Assembly (NCBI GenBank): GCA_947650365.1
Contig: CANTAL010000196.1
Span: 1 to 64,000 of the forward strand
From: Chamaelirium japonicum
Taxonomy: Eukaryota; Streptophyta; Magnoliopsida; Liliales; Melanthiaceae
Length of the DNA stretch: 64,000 nt
Direction: 5' to 3'
A program made the translations under genes and the position numbers. The notes beneath the pieces were generated by a model. That model had not been told where the DNA came from. It saw only the letters and a program-made list of their open reading frames with translations, and ran no database searches. Positions 1-8,925 of the stretch are shown in pieces. Numbering within the stretch: the stretch's first letter is position 1; each line of letters starts with the position of its first letter.

Positions 1-940
1 GCAAAAAACCAAGGTTTTTTGCCGATCGCTCGAACCTTGACCGGATATTTTTCACCGATCGGACAAACATGTCCGATCGGCGAAAGTTATCTGATCGGTC
101 AAATTCCTACTGGATCTGGCAAAAAACCAAGGTTTTTTGCCGATCACTTGAACCTTGACCGGATATTTTTCACCGATCGGACAAACATGTCCGATCGGCG
201 AAAGTTATCTGATCGGTCAAATTTCTACTGGATCTGGTAAAAAACCAAGGTTTTTTGCCGATCGCTCGAACCTTGACCGGATATTTTTCACCGATCGGAC
301 AAACATGTCCGATCGGCGAAAGTTATCTGATCGGTCAAATTTCTACTGGATCTGGCAAAACAACCAAGGTTTTTTGCCGATCGCTCGAACCTTGACCGGA
401 TATTTTTCACCGATCGGACAAACATGTCCGATCGGCGAAAGTTATCTGATCGGTCAAATTTCTACTGGATCTGGCAAAAAATCAAGGTTTTTTGCCGATC
501 GCTCGAACCTTGACCGGATATTTTTCACCGATCGGACAAACATGTCCGATCGGCGAAAGTTATCTGATCGGTCAAATTCCTACTGGATCTGGCAAAAAAC
601 AAAGGTTTTTTGCCGATCACTTGAACCTTGACCGGATATTTTTCACCGATCGGACAAACATGTCCGATCGGCGAAAGTTATCTGATCGGGCAAATTTCTA
701 CTGGATCTGGCAAAAAACCAAGGTTTTTTTGCCGATCGCTCGAACCTTGACCGGATATTTTTCACCGATCGGACAAACATGTCCGATCGGCGAAAGTTAT
801 CTGATCGGTCAAATTTCTACTTGATCTGGCAAAAAACCAAGGTTTTTTGCCGATCGCTAGAACCTTGACCGGATATTTTTCACCGATCGGACAAACATGT
901 CCGATCGGCGAAAGATATCTGATCGGTCAAATTTCTACTG
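1..940 (+). repeat. 118-bp tandem array in LTR-A, about 8 units
   Basis: The motif AACCTTGACCGGA recurs at about 33, 151, 269, 388, 506, 624, 743 and 861, a period of 118-119 bp. Each unit carries two inverted repeats: CAAAAAACC-AA-GGTTTTTTG (9-bp arms) and CCGATCGGACA-AACA-TGTCCGATCGG (11-bp arms). Units here read GATCGCTCG or GATCACTTG before AACCTTG and AAGTTATCT after the second hairpin, which separates them from the units of the 3' LTR. Open frames here come from the lack of stop codons in the repeat and are not genes. Confidence 0.95.
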
Positions 941-1410
941 GATCGGTCAAAAAACCCTGTTTTTTGACCGATCACCCGATTCTTGACCGGTTGAATTTTG
1001 CCCGATCGGTCAAAATTTGACCGATCGGTCAAAAGTGACCGATCGGTCAAAATTTAACCGATCGGTCAAATTTCAGCTGATCGGTCAAAATTACTACTGG
1101 ATCGGTCAAAAAACCCTGTTTTTTGACCGATCACCCGATTCTTGACCGGTTGAATTTTGCCCGATCGGTCAAAATTTGACCGATCGGTCAAAAGTGACCG
1201 ATCGGTCAAAATTTAACCGATCGGTCAAATTTCAGCTGATCGGTCAAAATTACTACTGGATCGGTCAAAAAACCCTGTTTTTTGACCGATCACCCGATTC
1301 TTGACCGGTTGAATTTTGACCGATCGGTCAAAATTTGACCGATCGGTCAAAATTTGACCGATCGGTCAAATTTGACCGATCGGTCCAAATTGACCGATCA
1401 GTCACTTTTT
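941..1410 (+). repeat. 159-bp tandem repeat rich in the GACCGATCGGTC palindrome, about 3 units
   Basis: Starts near 941, 1100 and 1259 share GATCGGTCAAAAAACCCTG. Each unit holds several copies of GACCGATCGGTC, often extended to the perfect 20-bp palindrome TTTTGACCGATCGGTCAAAA. The third unit is shortened and ends in runs of GACCGATCGGTCAAATTT. The repeat looks like a relative of the 118-bp unit, with which it shares the CTACTGGATC start and the A-run/T-run hairpin. Confidence 0.9.
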
Positions 1411-1555
1411 TCTCTAACATACGACAAGTTTCTTCGTGTCCGTTTTTCAAAACAGGAAGTTGCTATTTTTTGCACCAAGTCCAAGCCAGCCAGAATGCAC
1501 CCTAGCTAACTTGGAGGGGGTAACTGTGGGTGCAAATTTTGGCATAAATCTACCA
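1411..1555 (+). other. Unique part of LTR U3
   Basis: This non-repeated stretch has a clear counterpart at 14185-14340 in the 3' LTR. Shared landmarks are ACGACAAGTTTCTTCGTGTC, TTCAAAACAGG and CTTGGAGGGGGTAACTGTGG. It lies between the palindrome-rich repeats and the GC-rich minisatellite. I see no coding potential in it. Confidence 0.75.
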
Positions 1556-1760
1556 CGGGACCCACCGGCCCTGCCTGGTGGGCCCACGAGGGCTACAGCA
1601 GGACCCACCAGCCCTGCCTGGTGGGCCCACGAGGGCTACAGCAGGACCCACCAGCCCTGCCTGGTGGGCCCACGAGGGCTACAGCAGGACCCACCAGCCC
1701 TGCCTGGTGGGCCCACGAGGACTACAGTGGGACCCACCAGCCCTGCCTGGTGGACCCCCG
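1556..1760 (+). repeat. 43-bp GC-rich minisatellite in LTR-A, 5 copies
   Basis: CCTGCCTGGTGGG recurs every 43 bp from about 1570 to 1742. Units read GAGGGCTACAGCAGGACC; the 3' LTR equivalent reads GAGGACTACCACGGGACC. It sits about 80-280 bp upstream of the TATA box, where promoter elements would be expected. Each unit also has a CCACCAG...CTGGTGG inverted repeat, so it can fold. Confidence 0.93.
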
Positions 1761-1842
1761 AAGACAACCGCAGGGCCCGCAACTTTACCTGGAGGATCCC
1801 CAGATACTGCAGCAGAAACCGCCATTCGCCACCCAGAATGCC

Positions 1843-1850
1843 TATAAATA
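1843..1850 (+). promoter_or_regulatory. TATA box of LTR-A
   Basis: TATAAATA lies in the same relative place as the TATA box at 14749 of the 3' LTR, after the minisatellite and before the conserved leader. Transcription would be expected to start about 30 bp downstream, near 1875; that start is inferred. Confidence 0.7.
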
Positions 1851-2001
1851 GCATAGCCTTTGAATGTAAATGGATCGAATTCTCAGTTCTAAAAACCAGA
1901 ACTCTGCGATTTTCAACTTCTGATCTACCATCTCTCTTCGATCTTCTTCTCTCTTTCGAAGAGATCAAGGAGCTTTCAGTGATACTCGGCCTGTCGAGGT
2001 C

Positions 2002-2458
2002 ACTTCAACATAAGTGTTAGTGAATTCGGGTTGCTCCCTATAGCACGGAGACGTAGGCTTCGGCTGAACTCCGAGATCACTTCTCTTGTGTCAAAATCTC
2101 TCTCTCTCTGATTGCTTTTCTGTTTACATATCAAAAAAGCAACAACTTCAACCAACCGATCGACCAACGATCTTCGACATTAACTTCGACTCCAATTGAC
2201 TGGTGCTGCGAAGGTCTTCGGGTCGGCACGAAGATTTTCCCCCACAACTTCAACTGAAGTGTTAGTGAATTTGGGTTGCTCCCTATAGCACGGAGACGTA
2301 GGCTTCGGCTGAACTCCGAGATCACATCTCGTGTCACAATCTCTCTGATTGCAACAACATCCATCAATAGATCGATCAACGATCTTCGACGTCAACTTCG
2401 ACTCCAATTGACTGGTGCTGCGAGAGTCTTCGGGTCGGCACGAAGATTTTCCCCCACA
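2002..2458 (+). repeat. Tandem duplication of the LTR end (2002-2245 and 2246-2458)
   Basis: Both copies run from ACTTCAAC...AAGTGTTAGTGAA to CCCCCACA. The first copy is 244 bp, with an extra segment near 2105-2150; the second is 213 bp. The second differs from the 3' LTR end (14927-15139) at only about one position (2270), while the first copy is clearly more diverged. The 3' LTR carries this block once. Confidence 0.92.
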
Positions 2459-2460
2459 GT

Positions 2461-2478
2461 TTGGCGCCGTCTGTGGGA
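2461..2478 (+). other. Primer-binding site
   Basis: Two bases after the LTR terminus CA at 2458 the sequence reads TTGGCGCCGTCTGTGGGA. TGG followed by a GC-rich stretch right after the LTR is the expected complement of a tRNA 3' end (…CCA). This form is common in plant Ty3/gypsy elements. I did not assign the tRNA. Confidence 0.8.
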
Positions 2479-2603
2479 TCCGAGCGAGAAGCCGTGTCCT
2501 CTCTACTTCGACTACTAGATCAATAGCCAAACTTCCTCGCCCCCTCGGTTGCTCAAACAACTGATCGGACATCGGCAACCTCGTTGTACCCTTCGCACTC
2601 TGA
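2479..2603 (+). other. Short leader before gag
   Basis: This 125-bp stretch lies between the primer-binding site and the gag start and would be the 5' untranslated leader of the genomic RNA, where packaging signals are expected. No strong structure stands out by eye. Confidence 0.5.
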
Positions 2604-5072
2604 ATGGCGAGAACCAAATACCAGGGTCAACCTGAAGGAAGTAACACTCAACATCAACCTCGCCCTGAGACTCGTTCAATGAGTCAAAGGCTCAATTTCG
2701 GGCAGCCCCTTGCTGTCCCCGAGATGGGGGTTCACTCAGGAAGTGGAAGATCAGTCGATCGACCGATCGCCCCTCATCCTCATCAATCAATTGGGCAGAC
2801 TGTCCCTGCTCCTACTGAAGACCCTCCATCGACATACCAGGTCTCTGCAGTCGATTTCCAATTGCTCCAATTGGCAAAGCAAAACGCCACCCTCACCGCT
2901 GAGAGGGATGCTCTGAAGAAGGCAGCCTCCGAAGCTGGAATTGCTATTCCGATCCCCTCCACAAGTGAGAGGGTTGATCCTCCTCGACATTCAATTCACT
3001 CCGAACAATGGAGGTCAATGGGCACTGCTGCCCTCGAGAGGATTCAACGCGACCCAACTCCCTCTGCTGCTCCCTGGAAGCAGAGTGTCTGGGATCGTCT
3101 TGACGACGAGTCCTCCCAATCCTCATCTGGTCGTAACTGCGACAAGAGGGCACCTTCGAAGCTCAACATGCCAAGGAAGCACCAAATGAAAGGCGCTCCT
3201 TCGAAGAGTAGAGTCTCCCCTTCCATTCCACTCCAACGTGGACTTGGATCGGACCTTCGACATCGACTTCGACCGGCAAATACTTCAATGCCTGAGCAAG
3301 ACCTTGCGATCTTGCCTCTTGACCCACCTCTAGGTCGAGGACACGGTCGCAGGGACGGTTACTCCTCTGCCGGGCCTCTACATCGAAGTCTCTTCGAGAC
3401 CACTTTTCCAAGAGGATGGAGAACTCCTATTCTCCCCAAATTCAACTGCATCAGAGGAGATCCAAGCCTCCATATACTTGCTTTCAAACAAGCTCTAACG
3501 CCACACGAAGAGGAAAACAACGTGCTCTGCCGCACCTTCGCGGGAAGTCTCGACGAGCCTTCACTCGACTGGTATCACAATCTCCGAGCTGGTTCCATCA
3601 CCCAGTTCGGTGTTTTGGCTAACCTCTTTGTGCAGCATTACCAGCTCAACCTGAAGCCCGAGAAGAAGCTCGACTCTCTATATCGGCTAAGGATGGGTGC
3701 TGATGAGACTCTCCGAAGTTTCACCAGGAGGTTTCGCAATGAACATGCCGCCCTCTCTGGAAGACATCTGGATGATGAAGCCATCATGTTGGCTTTTCAG
3801 AACGCTCTCCTCTTCGATCTACACATCTACAACGACTTCATCCGCAATCCCCCTCCTTCTCTGGGTGCAATGTTTGACCGAATCCAGAGGGAGATTGAGG
3901 TGGAAGACGATCAAGTCGCTCGGAAAGGGCGAGAAACTAAGAGAAGGCCTGTTGAAAGAGAAGCTCCTAAGTATGCTGCAAAGGCTCACAACGCTGGAGC
4001 AGCAGCCCCTCCGGCCAACAAAAGATCAAAGAATGATGGGCGTCGATCTCCGACGAAGACCACTTTCACTGAGTGGAATTTACCAGTCGAACAGATACTC
4101 GACCGTATTCAACACGACGAGTATCTTCGGAGGCCCAATCCTCTTCAGCCAAATTCCAAATTCACAGCAGACAAAACAGTCTACTGCAAATTCCATCGAA
4201 GTCACGGCCACTCTACTGACCGATGCTATCGGTTGAAGTTCCATCTTGAAGACTTACTACGAGAGGGCCACCTTCAAGAATTCGTCAACAACGGGCACGA
4301 TCAACGTCGAACCTCTGCCAAGGGGAAAGAAGTGTGTTGGATACATCAAATCTCTTCTAACCGGCAACCAATTTCTGTGAAGGCCAATGTCTTTGGCATT
4401 CATGGAACCTTGCACAATCAAGCTTTGACCGGGAAGGAAGTGGATCGGCAGGTTCGACGCATCTTCCATGTTCGATCTACTGCAAATAAAGAAGATACTT
4501 GGATCGAGAATCCCATCGAAGGTCTTGCTTGGCCATCCATAGTCTTCAACGACACCGATCTTCAAGGAGTTCATACTCCACATCGAGACCCCCTGGTCTT
4601 GAAACTCATCATCGACGGAAGCACCATCAATCGAATCCTCATCGACACCGGGAGCTCTATCGACATTATGTTCTCAGACTGTTTCAAACGTCTAGGACAT
4701 AAGTATCAAAGCCTTGATGTCGTCCCGACTGTAATTACTGGTTTCAATGGTGAACAAAGTATCACGGTGGGCGATTCGAGATTCACCCTCGACCTCAGCC
4801 GAGAAACTCGAGTCTCGGTGAGGTTTGCAATTGTCGAAGGAGTCTCCAGCTACAACGCCATCCTCGGGCGACCATTCCTCCACCAGATCAATGCCATCTC
4901 CTCCTCTTACCATCAACTACTCAAGTTTGCAACTGGAGAAGGCATCGTCTGCATTCGAGGCGATCAGCAAGCTGGAAGATCTTGTGAAGCTGCTGCTGCC
5001 AAGACAGATCGCAAGATCAACATTGCTCCTCCAAAGCGGCCACGAGATGAAGCTGGTCCCTCTTCCAAATAG
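2604..5072 (+). CDS. Gag-protease polyprotein (822 aa), intact
   Basis: It encodes the capsid/nucleocapsid part of the retrotransposon particle followed by the aspartic protease. A basic, Pro/Ser-rich N-terminus contains a short likely coiled coil around residues 85-110. The retrotransposon Gag domain lies at about 280-400 (LDWYHNL, LRSFTRRFRNE). Near residue 527 is a CHHC zinc knuckle (CKFH-RSHG-H-STDR-C) instead of the usual CCHC. The protease has LIDTGSS near 680 and AILGRPFL near 750. The ATG at 2604 is about 145 bp after the LTR end and no better start is seen. The frame ends at TAG 5070-5072, followed by CAATCA, and the same frame stays open into pol. There is no internal stop in 822 codons, in contrast to pol. 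Confidence 0.95.
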   Translation: MARTKYQGQPEGSNTQHQPRPETRSMSQRLNFGQPLAVPEMGVHSGSGRSVDRPIAPHPHQSIGQTVPAPTEDPPSTYQVSAVDFQLLQLAKQNATLTAERDALKKAASEAGIAIPIPSTSERVDPPRHSIHSEQWRSMGTAALERIQRDPTPSAAPWKQSVWDRLDDESSQSSSGRNCDKRAPSKLNMPRKHQMKGAPSKSRVSPSIPLQRGLGSDLRHRLRPANTSMPEQDLAILPLDPPLGRGHGRRDGYSSAGPLHRSLFETTFPRGWRTPILPKFNCIRGDPSLHILAFKQALTPHEEENNVLCRTFAGSLDEPSLDWYHNLRAGSITQFGVLANLFVQHYQLNLKPEKKLDSLYRLRMGADETLRSFTRRFRNEHAALSGRHLDDEAIMLAFQNALLFDLHIYNDFIRNPPPSLGAMFDRIQREIEVEDDQVARKGRETKRRPVEREAPKYAAKAHNAGAAAPPANKRSKNDGRRSPTKTTFTEWNLPVEQILDRIQHDEYLRRPNPLQPNSKFTADKTVYCKFHRSHGHSTDRCYRLKFHLEDLLREGHLQEFVNNGHDQRRTSAKGKEVCWIHQISSNRQPISVKANVFGIHGTLHNQALTGKEVDRQVRRIFHVRSTANKEDTWIENPIEGLAWPSIVFNDTDLQGVHTPHRDPLVLKLIIDGSTINRILIDTGSSIDIMFSDCFKRLGHKYQSLDVVPTVITGFNGEQSITVGDSRFTLDLSRETRVSVRFAIVEGVSSYNAILGRPFLHQINAISSSYHQLLKFATGEGIVCIRGDQQAGRSCEAAAAKTDRKINIAPPKRPRDEAGPSSK

Positions 5073-5078
5073 CAATCA
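5070..5078 (+). promoter_or_regulatory. Candidate stop-codon readthrough signal, UAG-CAA-UCA
   Basis: The gag-pro stop codon TAG is followed directly by CAA TCA. This fits the UAG-CAR-YYA context known from tobamovirus-type stop-codon readthrough. The same reading frame then continues with pol-like sequence (IPLTEPPPIEW) up to about 5238. Readthrough would make a Gag-Pro-Pol fusion at a low rate. A simple CAG or similar to TAG mutation in an old single ORF is the alternative. Confidence 0.5.
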
Positions 5079-5238
5079 AAGGAGATTCCGCTGACCGAAC
5101 CTCCACCAATCGAATGGGAAGCATCACCTTCAATAGAAGAAATCATCCCGATCAACATAGGCAGTGGAGATCTCCCTCGACAAACTTTCATTGGTACCGG
5201 TCTTAGCGACGCAGAAGCGCAAGACATGGTATCCTTTC

Positions 5239-6024
5239 CTCCAGTCCAATATCGACGTCTTCGCCTGGTGTTTCGAAGACATGCCTGGTATCAATCCAGA
5301 TGACGCTTGCCATCGACTTGCAATCAAAGAAGAAATGAAGCCTGTCAAGCAAAAGCCACGCACCATCCGACCAGAGCTGCAAGTTGCTGTTCAAGAAGAA
5401 ATCACCAAGCTACTCGCAGCAGGTTTCATCCGTGAAGTAGAGTATCCTACTTGGATCTCTAACATTGTTGCTGTTCTAAAGAAGAATGGGAAAGTCCGAG
5501 TCTGTATCGACTTCACCAACCTCAACAAGGCTTGCCCCAAAGACCCATTTCCCATGCCAAGGATCGATAGACTCGTCGATGCCACTGCTGGCCACGAGCT
5601 ATTATCCTTCATGGATGGGTATTCTGGATATAATCAAATTCCACTTTATCCAGACGATCAAGAGAAAACTTGCTTCGTGACTAGCCGAGGTCTCTACTGC
5701 TACAATGTAATGCCATTCGGCCTCAAAAATGCTGGATCTACCTATCAAAGGTTAGTCACAAAAATGTTCGAAGATCAGATCGGTCACAACGTCGAAGTCT
5801 ACGTCGATGATCTCCTCACCAAGAGTTCCATTCGGAGTAAGCACCTTTCTGATCTGGCAGAAACCTTTCAAGTTCTTCGAAAATATCATATGAAGCTCAA
5901 CCCAGCCAAGTGCGCTTTTGGAGTTCAATCTGGCAAATTCCTGGGTCATCTTGTGACCAGGAGGGGTATTGAAGCCAATCCCGATCAAATTCGAGCCATC
6001 ATCGATATGCCTTCACCTACAAAT
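5239..6024 (+). other. Reverse transcriptase domain of pol
   Basis: It carries the order of motifs expected of a Ty3/gypsy RT: VRVCIDFTNLNKACPKDPFP, LSFMDGYSGYNQI, then VMPFGLKNAGSTYQRL near 5709, and the catalytic YVDD at 5800-5811. The N-terminal DVFAW and DMPGI linker typical of plant elements lies at about 5250-5290. The domain is complete up to the nonsense codon at 6025. Confidence 0.95.
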
Positions 6025-6027
6025 TGA

Positions 6028-6620
6028 AAAGAAGTTCAACGCCTCACTGGAAGGTTAGCAGCACTCAATCGATTCATCTCAAAATCTTCCGACAAGTGCA
6101 AACCCCTCTTCGACAAACTACGAAAGGCGGATACATCTGGCTGGAGTCCAATCTGTGAAGAAGCATTTCAAAGCATCAAGAAATATCTGGTGCAAGCTCC
6201 TATCCTGACTGCTCCATTGCCAAAAGAAGACTTATGGCTCTATCTCGCCGTAACTGATCAAGCAATCAGTGCAGTCTTAGTCAGTAGAAGAGAAGGCTTT
6301 GAGCATCCAGTCTACTATATCAGCCACACTCTTCTTCCGGCTGAAACTCGCTATTCAAAAACTGAGAATGTCATCCTGGCCTTACTCACTGCATCGCGTC
6401 GTCTCCAACCATACTTCGTCTCCCACCAGATCACTGTCATTTCAGAACACTCACTCAAAGATATCATTGACAAAGCTGGTCGAGCTGGTCGAATGACCAA
6501 ATGGGTGATCGAAATGAGTGCTCTGGGGATTCAATTCGAACATCGCACTTCTATCAAAGGTCAAGCAGTCACTGATTTTCTAGCTGACTTCCCAGTTGAA
6601 GACCCCATCACTTGGGAAGA
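6028..6620 (+). other. RT connection and gypsy RNase H domain
   Basis: KEVQRLTGRLAALNRFIS follows the nonsense codon directly, in the same frame, and is the usual link between RT and RNase H. The gypsy RNase H covers about 6190-6600 (LYLAVTD, then VYYISHTL and ETRYSKTE, ending in VTDFLADF). The element's own RNase H often becomes a degenerate connection domain when a second RNase H is present. Here the expected DAS-type first acidic site reads VTD, so activity is doubtful. Confidence 0.85.
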
Positions 6621-6714
6621 AGATGTCGACATGCGCTTAGAAGATGAAGACAATACTCTGATCGTTCCTTCAACAAAGATTGATCCAAATCTTGAGGCTA
6701 TTGCTGTGACTCCT

Positions 6715-7095
6715 CCATGGAAACTCTATACTGATGGAGCTTCTAGTTCGATCGGTTCGGGAACTGGGATAGTCTTAATATCCCCCGAACTTGATCATCT
6801 CCAGAAAGCCACTCTTCTTGGGTTTAATGCCACTAATAACGAAGCTGAATATGAAGCACTCATTTCCGGACTCGAAATGGCGGAATCTCTGGGGGTAGAT
6901 CGAATCATCATCTACAGCGACTCCCAATTGATCATAAGGCAAATCAATGGAGAATACACAGCTCGTGAAGAAAGAATGCAGTTCTACTTAGCCTTAGTAC
7001 GACGTCTTCAACAACGTTTTACTATAACTGAGTTCGTTCAAATTCCAAGAGCAGAGAATCGTGAAGCAGATGCTCTAGCTAATGCTGCCTCCGTC
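6715..7095 (+). other. Second, archaeal-type RNase H (aRH)
   Basis: A complete second RNase H lies between the first RNase H and integrase: YTDGASS (Asp codon 6733), NNEAEYEAL (6838-6864), IYSDSQLII (Asp codon 6919) and ENREADALA (Asp codon 7069). This dual RNase H layout is the defining mark of the Tat group. All four acidic residues are present, so this is probably the active enzyme. Confidence 0.9.
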
Positions 7096-7379
7096 CTTGG
7101 AGACTCACTCGGAGGAAGACAAATACAAATTGATTATCAAGAAATGCCCAAGACCATCCCCGATCAACAGATCCTTGCTACTACAAAGAGATCTGGGGGT
7201 GGAGATCAACTTGCATTCAACCTCACTACTACTACAAATGAGCCTGAAGACTGGAGACGATCAATCTTTGATTTCTTCAAGCATGGCAAAATGCCCGAAG
7301 ATCCAAATCAAGCCCAAAGACTTCAAAGGAAGCTCCCTTGTTACACTATTCAAGGAGAGGATCTATACTTCAAATCTCA

Positions 7380-8487
7380 CAACGGGATGTTACTCAAATG
7401 CCTTGGTCCTGAGCAAGCGCAGGCAATCCTGATTGATATCCACTCTGGAGCTTGTGGAAATCATTCGGGAGGAAGATCTCTTGAAGCCAAGACGAAGCTA
7501 CAAGGGTACTACTGGCCAACAATGGCAAGGGATGCTCAACAAATAGTTCAAAGATGTGAGCCATGCCAAAAACATGCTCGAGCTATCCATCTCCCTGCAG
7601 ATGAGCTTCATCAACTATCTAGTCCCTGGCCATTCCATCAGTGGGGGTTAGATTTCTTAGGTCCTTTCCCTCCAACTCCGAGCAAGAAGAAGTATCTATT
7701 GCTGGCCACAGATTACTTCACCAAATGGGTTGAAGCTGTGCCCCTCTTCCGAGAGACTGACGATGAAGTGATCAAATTCATTCGGCACAATATCTTCTCA
7801 AGATTTGGTACACCTCAAATTCTCGTTGCTGACAATGGAGCTCAATTTGATTCCGATAAGTTTCGAGAATTCTGTCTGAACAACGGTATCAAACTATTCT
7901 ATTCAACTCCAAGATATCCTCAATGCAATGGTCAAGCTGAAGCCTCAAATAGAGCTATAATTGGTATACTCAAGAAGAAACTCAATGACAAGAAAGGATT
8001 GTGGGAACAAGTCCTATCTGAAGTTCTTTGGGGGTATCGCACAACTCCGAGAAGATCAACAGGGTTTTCACCCTTTCGTCTAACATATGGATCGGAAGCA
8101 GTACTCCCAACAGAAAATATATCAAGCACTTTGAAGACCAAAGCTGTTGAAGAAGGCATCAATGAAGAACTTCGGATCAATGATCTAGACTTCTCCGAAG
8201 AATTACGAGATCAAGCTTCTCTTCGTGTGGCCAAGTACCAGCAGAAGATCAAAAGAGCCTACGACAAGAAAGTCTACAAAAGATAGTTCCCAGTGGGTAG
8301 TTTAGTTCTCAGAGCAGTTTTCTACAACACCAAAGAACACAGCAGTGGGAAACTTGCTCCCAACTGGGAAGGTCCATACATCATCGAGTCAGTTGGAGGC
8401 AAAGGCTCCTATCGACTAATCTCGCCAGAAAGAGATAGGTTGCCACGAGCTTGGAATTCTAGACACCTCAAGCTGTTCTATCCTTGA
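7380..8487 (+). other. Integrase domain of pol, C-terminus cut off by a nonsense codon
   Basis: The HHCC zinc finger has His codons at 7441 and 7462 and Cys codons at 7555 and 7564 (CEPC). The catalytic triad is Asp 7651 (QWGLDFLGPF), Asp 7831 (VADNGAQF) and Glu 7939 (GQAEASNR); the last two are separated by 35 residues, the DD35E spacing. A GPY-type C-terminal module (NWEGPYIIE) lies at about 8360-8390, beyond the TAG at 8284, and would be lost unless that stop is read through. No chromodomain is seen, as expected for Tat. Confidence 0.93.
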
Positions 8488-8503
8488 TGTAAATTATGTG
8501 ATG

Positions 8504-8509
8504 AATAAA
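8504..8509 (+). terminator. AATAAA just after the pol stop
   Basis: AATAAA lies 17 bp after the last pol stop codon. It could end a subgenomic sense transcript before the convergent gene. Genomic RNA must run on to the 3' LTR, so this is only a candidate and may be chance in AT-rich DNA. Confidence 0.2.
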
Positions 8510-8599
8510 GATCTCTTTCAAGTCTTCAAATGTGCCAGTGTTCAGCTTTTCAATTCAAGTTCTGAAGCAGTTTCAAGTTATCTATATTCAAATTACCAG

Positions 8600-8925
8600 G
8601 TCTTTTAACAAGTTGGGGAGTTAGAGTTGCGACTCAACCCCTTACTAGCAAATGTTAAAAACTGACCATATTCAAGTTACCAAGTCTTTTAACAAGTTTG
8701 GGTGTTAGAGTTGCGACTCAACCCCTTACTGACAAATGTTAAACTGACTTTCAAATTTCAATATTCAATTTCAATCAATTTCTACATCGTTTAACAGGTT
8801 TGGGTGCTTGAGTTGCGACTCAACCCCTCACATTCAAGTGTTATACGAATTCAAGTTTCAATTTTCAAGTTGCAATAAGTTTGGGTGCTTGAGTTGCGAC
8901 TCGACCCCTTACATTCAAAAGATTA
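8600..8925. repeat. Four copies of a stem-loop repeat between convergent genes
   Basis: GAGTTGCGACTC occurs at 8624, 8708, 8810 and 8891, each preceded by GGGTG or a similar stretch and followed by AACCCC or GACCCC. The core folds as GAGT-TGCG-ACTC; in the third copy it extends to TTGAGT-TGCG-ACTCAA. Spacing is 81-102 bp, with AT-rich fillers that share CAAGT and TTTTAACA motifs. The region lies between the end of pol and the end of the antisense gene. Confidence 0.85.

Larger units (their letters stand above)
1..2245 (+). mobile_element. LTR of a related but diverged element (LTR-A), 3' part
   Basis: This stretch has the layout of the 3' LTR at 12321-15139: 118-bp array, GATCGGTC-rich repeats, a unique block, 43-bp minisatellite, TATA box, leader and the terminal CCCCCACA at 2238-2245. 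It differs from the 3' LTR at many sites in the arrays and between the TATA box and 2001, where I estimate roughly 15-20 percent divergence by eye. It ends with a proper LTR terminus at 2245 but is followed by LTR-interior sequence, not by a primer-binding site. It is therefore probably the 3' or solo LTR of another copy fused to this element, or a 5' LTR that acquired an extra end by duplication. Its 5' end lies before the window. Confidence 0.8.
5073..8487 (+). pseudogene. Pol polyprotein (RT, RNase H, archaeal-type RNase H, integrase), broken at three points
   Basis: Reverse transcription and integration functions are encoded here. From 5073 to about 5238 the gag frame continues. One extra C at 5238-5239 (TTTCCTCC) moves the reading to the next frame, which then carries RT to integrase. 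TGA at 6025-6027 replaces a sense codon between RT and the RNase H connection (…SPTN-stop-KEVQRLTGR). TAG at 8284-8286 falls near the integrase C-terminus (…VYKR-stop-FPVGSLVLR). Between these the frame is open for hundreds of codons and all catalytic residues are present, so the breaks look recent. The final frame ends at 8485-8487 after HLKLFYP. Confidence 0.93.

Noticed and set aside
19-824. Open frames through the 118-bp LTR array (and 12235-13743)
   Set aside because: The period and hairpin words leave long open frames in two phases. Frames shift with single-base length changes of the T run, so no protein is maintained.
1436-2020. 194-codon open frame over the minisatellite and LTR leader
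   Set aside because: It crosses the TATA box and the inferred transcription start and consists mainly of the 43-bp repeat. Its counterpart at 14134-14664 differs in frame and length.
5164-6027. Independent start of pol at an internal codon near 5164
   Set aside because: The frame upstream of the extra C (5073-5238) in the gag frame encodes the expected linker, so the apparent separate start is a by-product of the frameshift.
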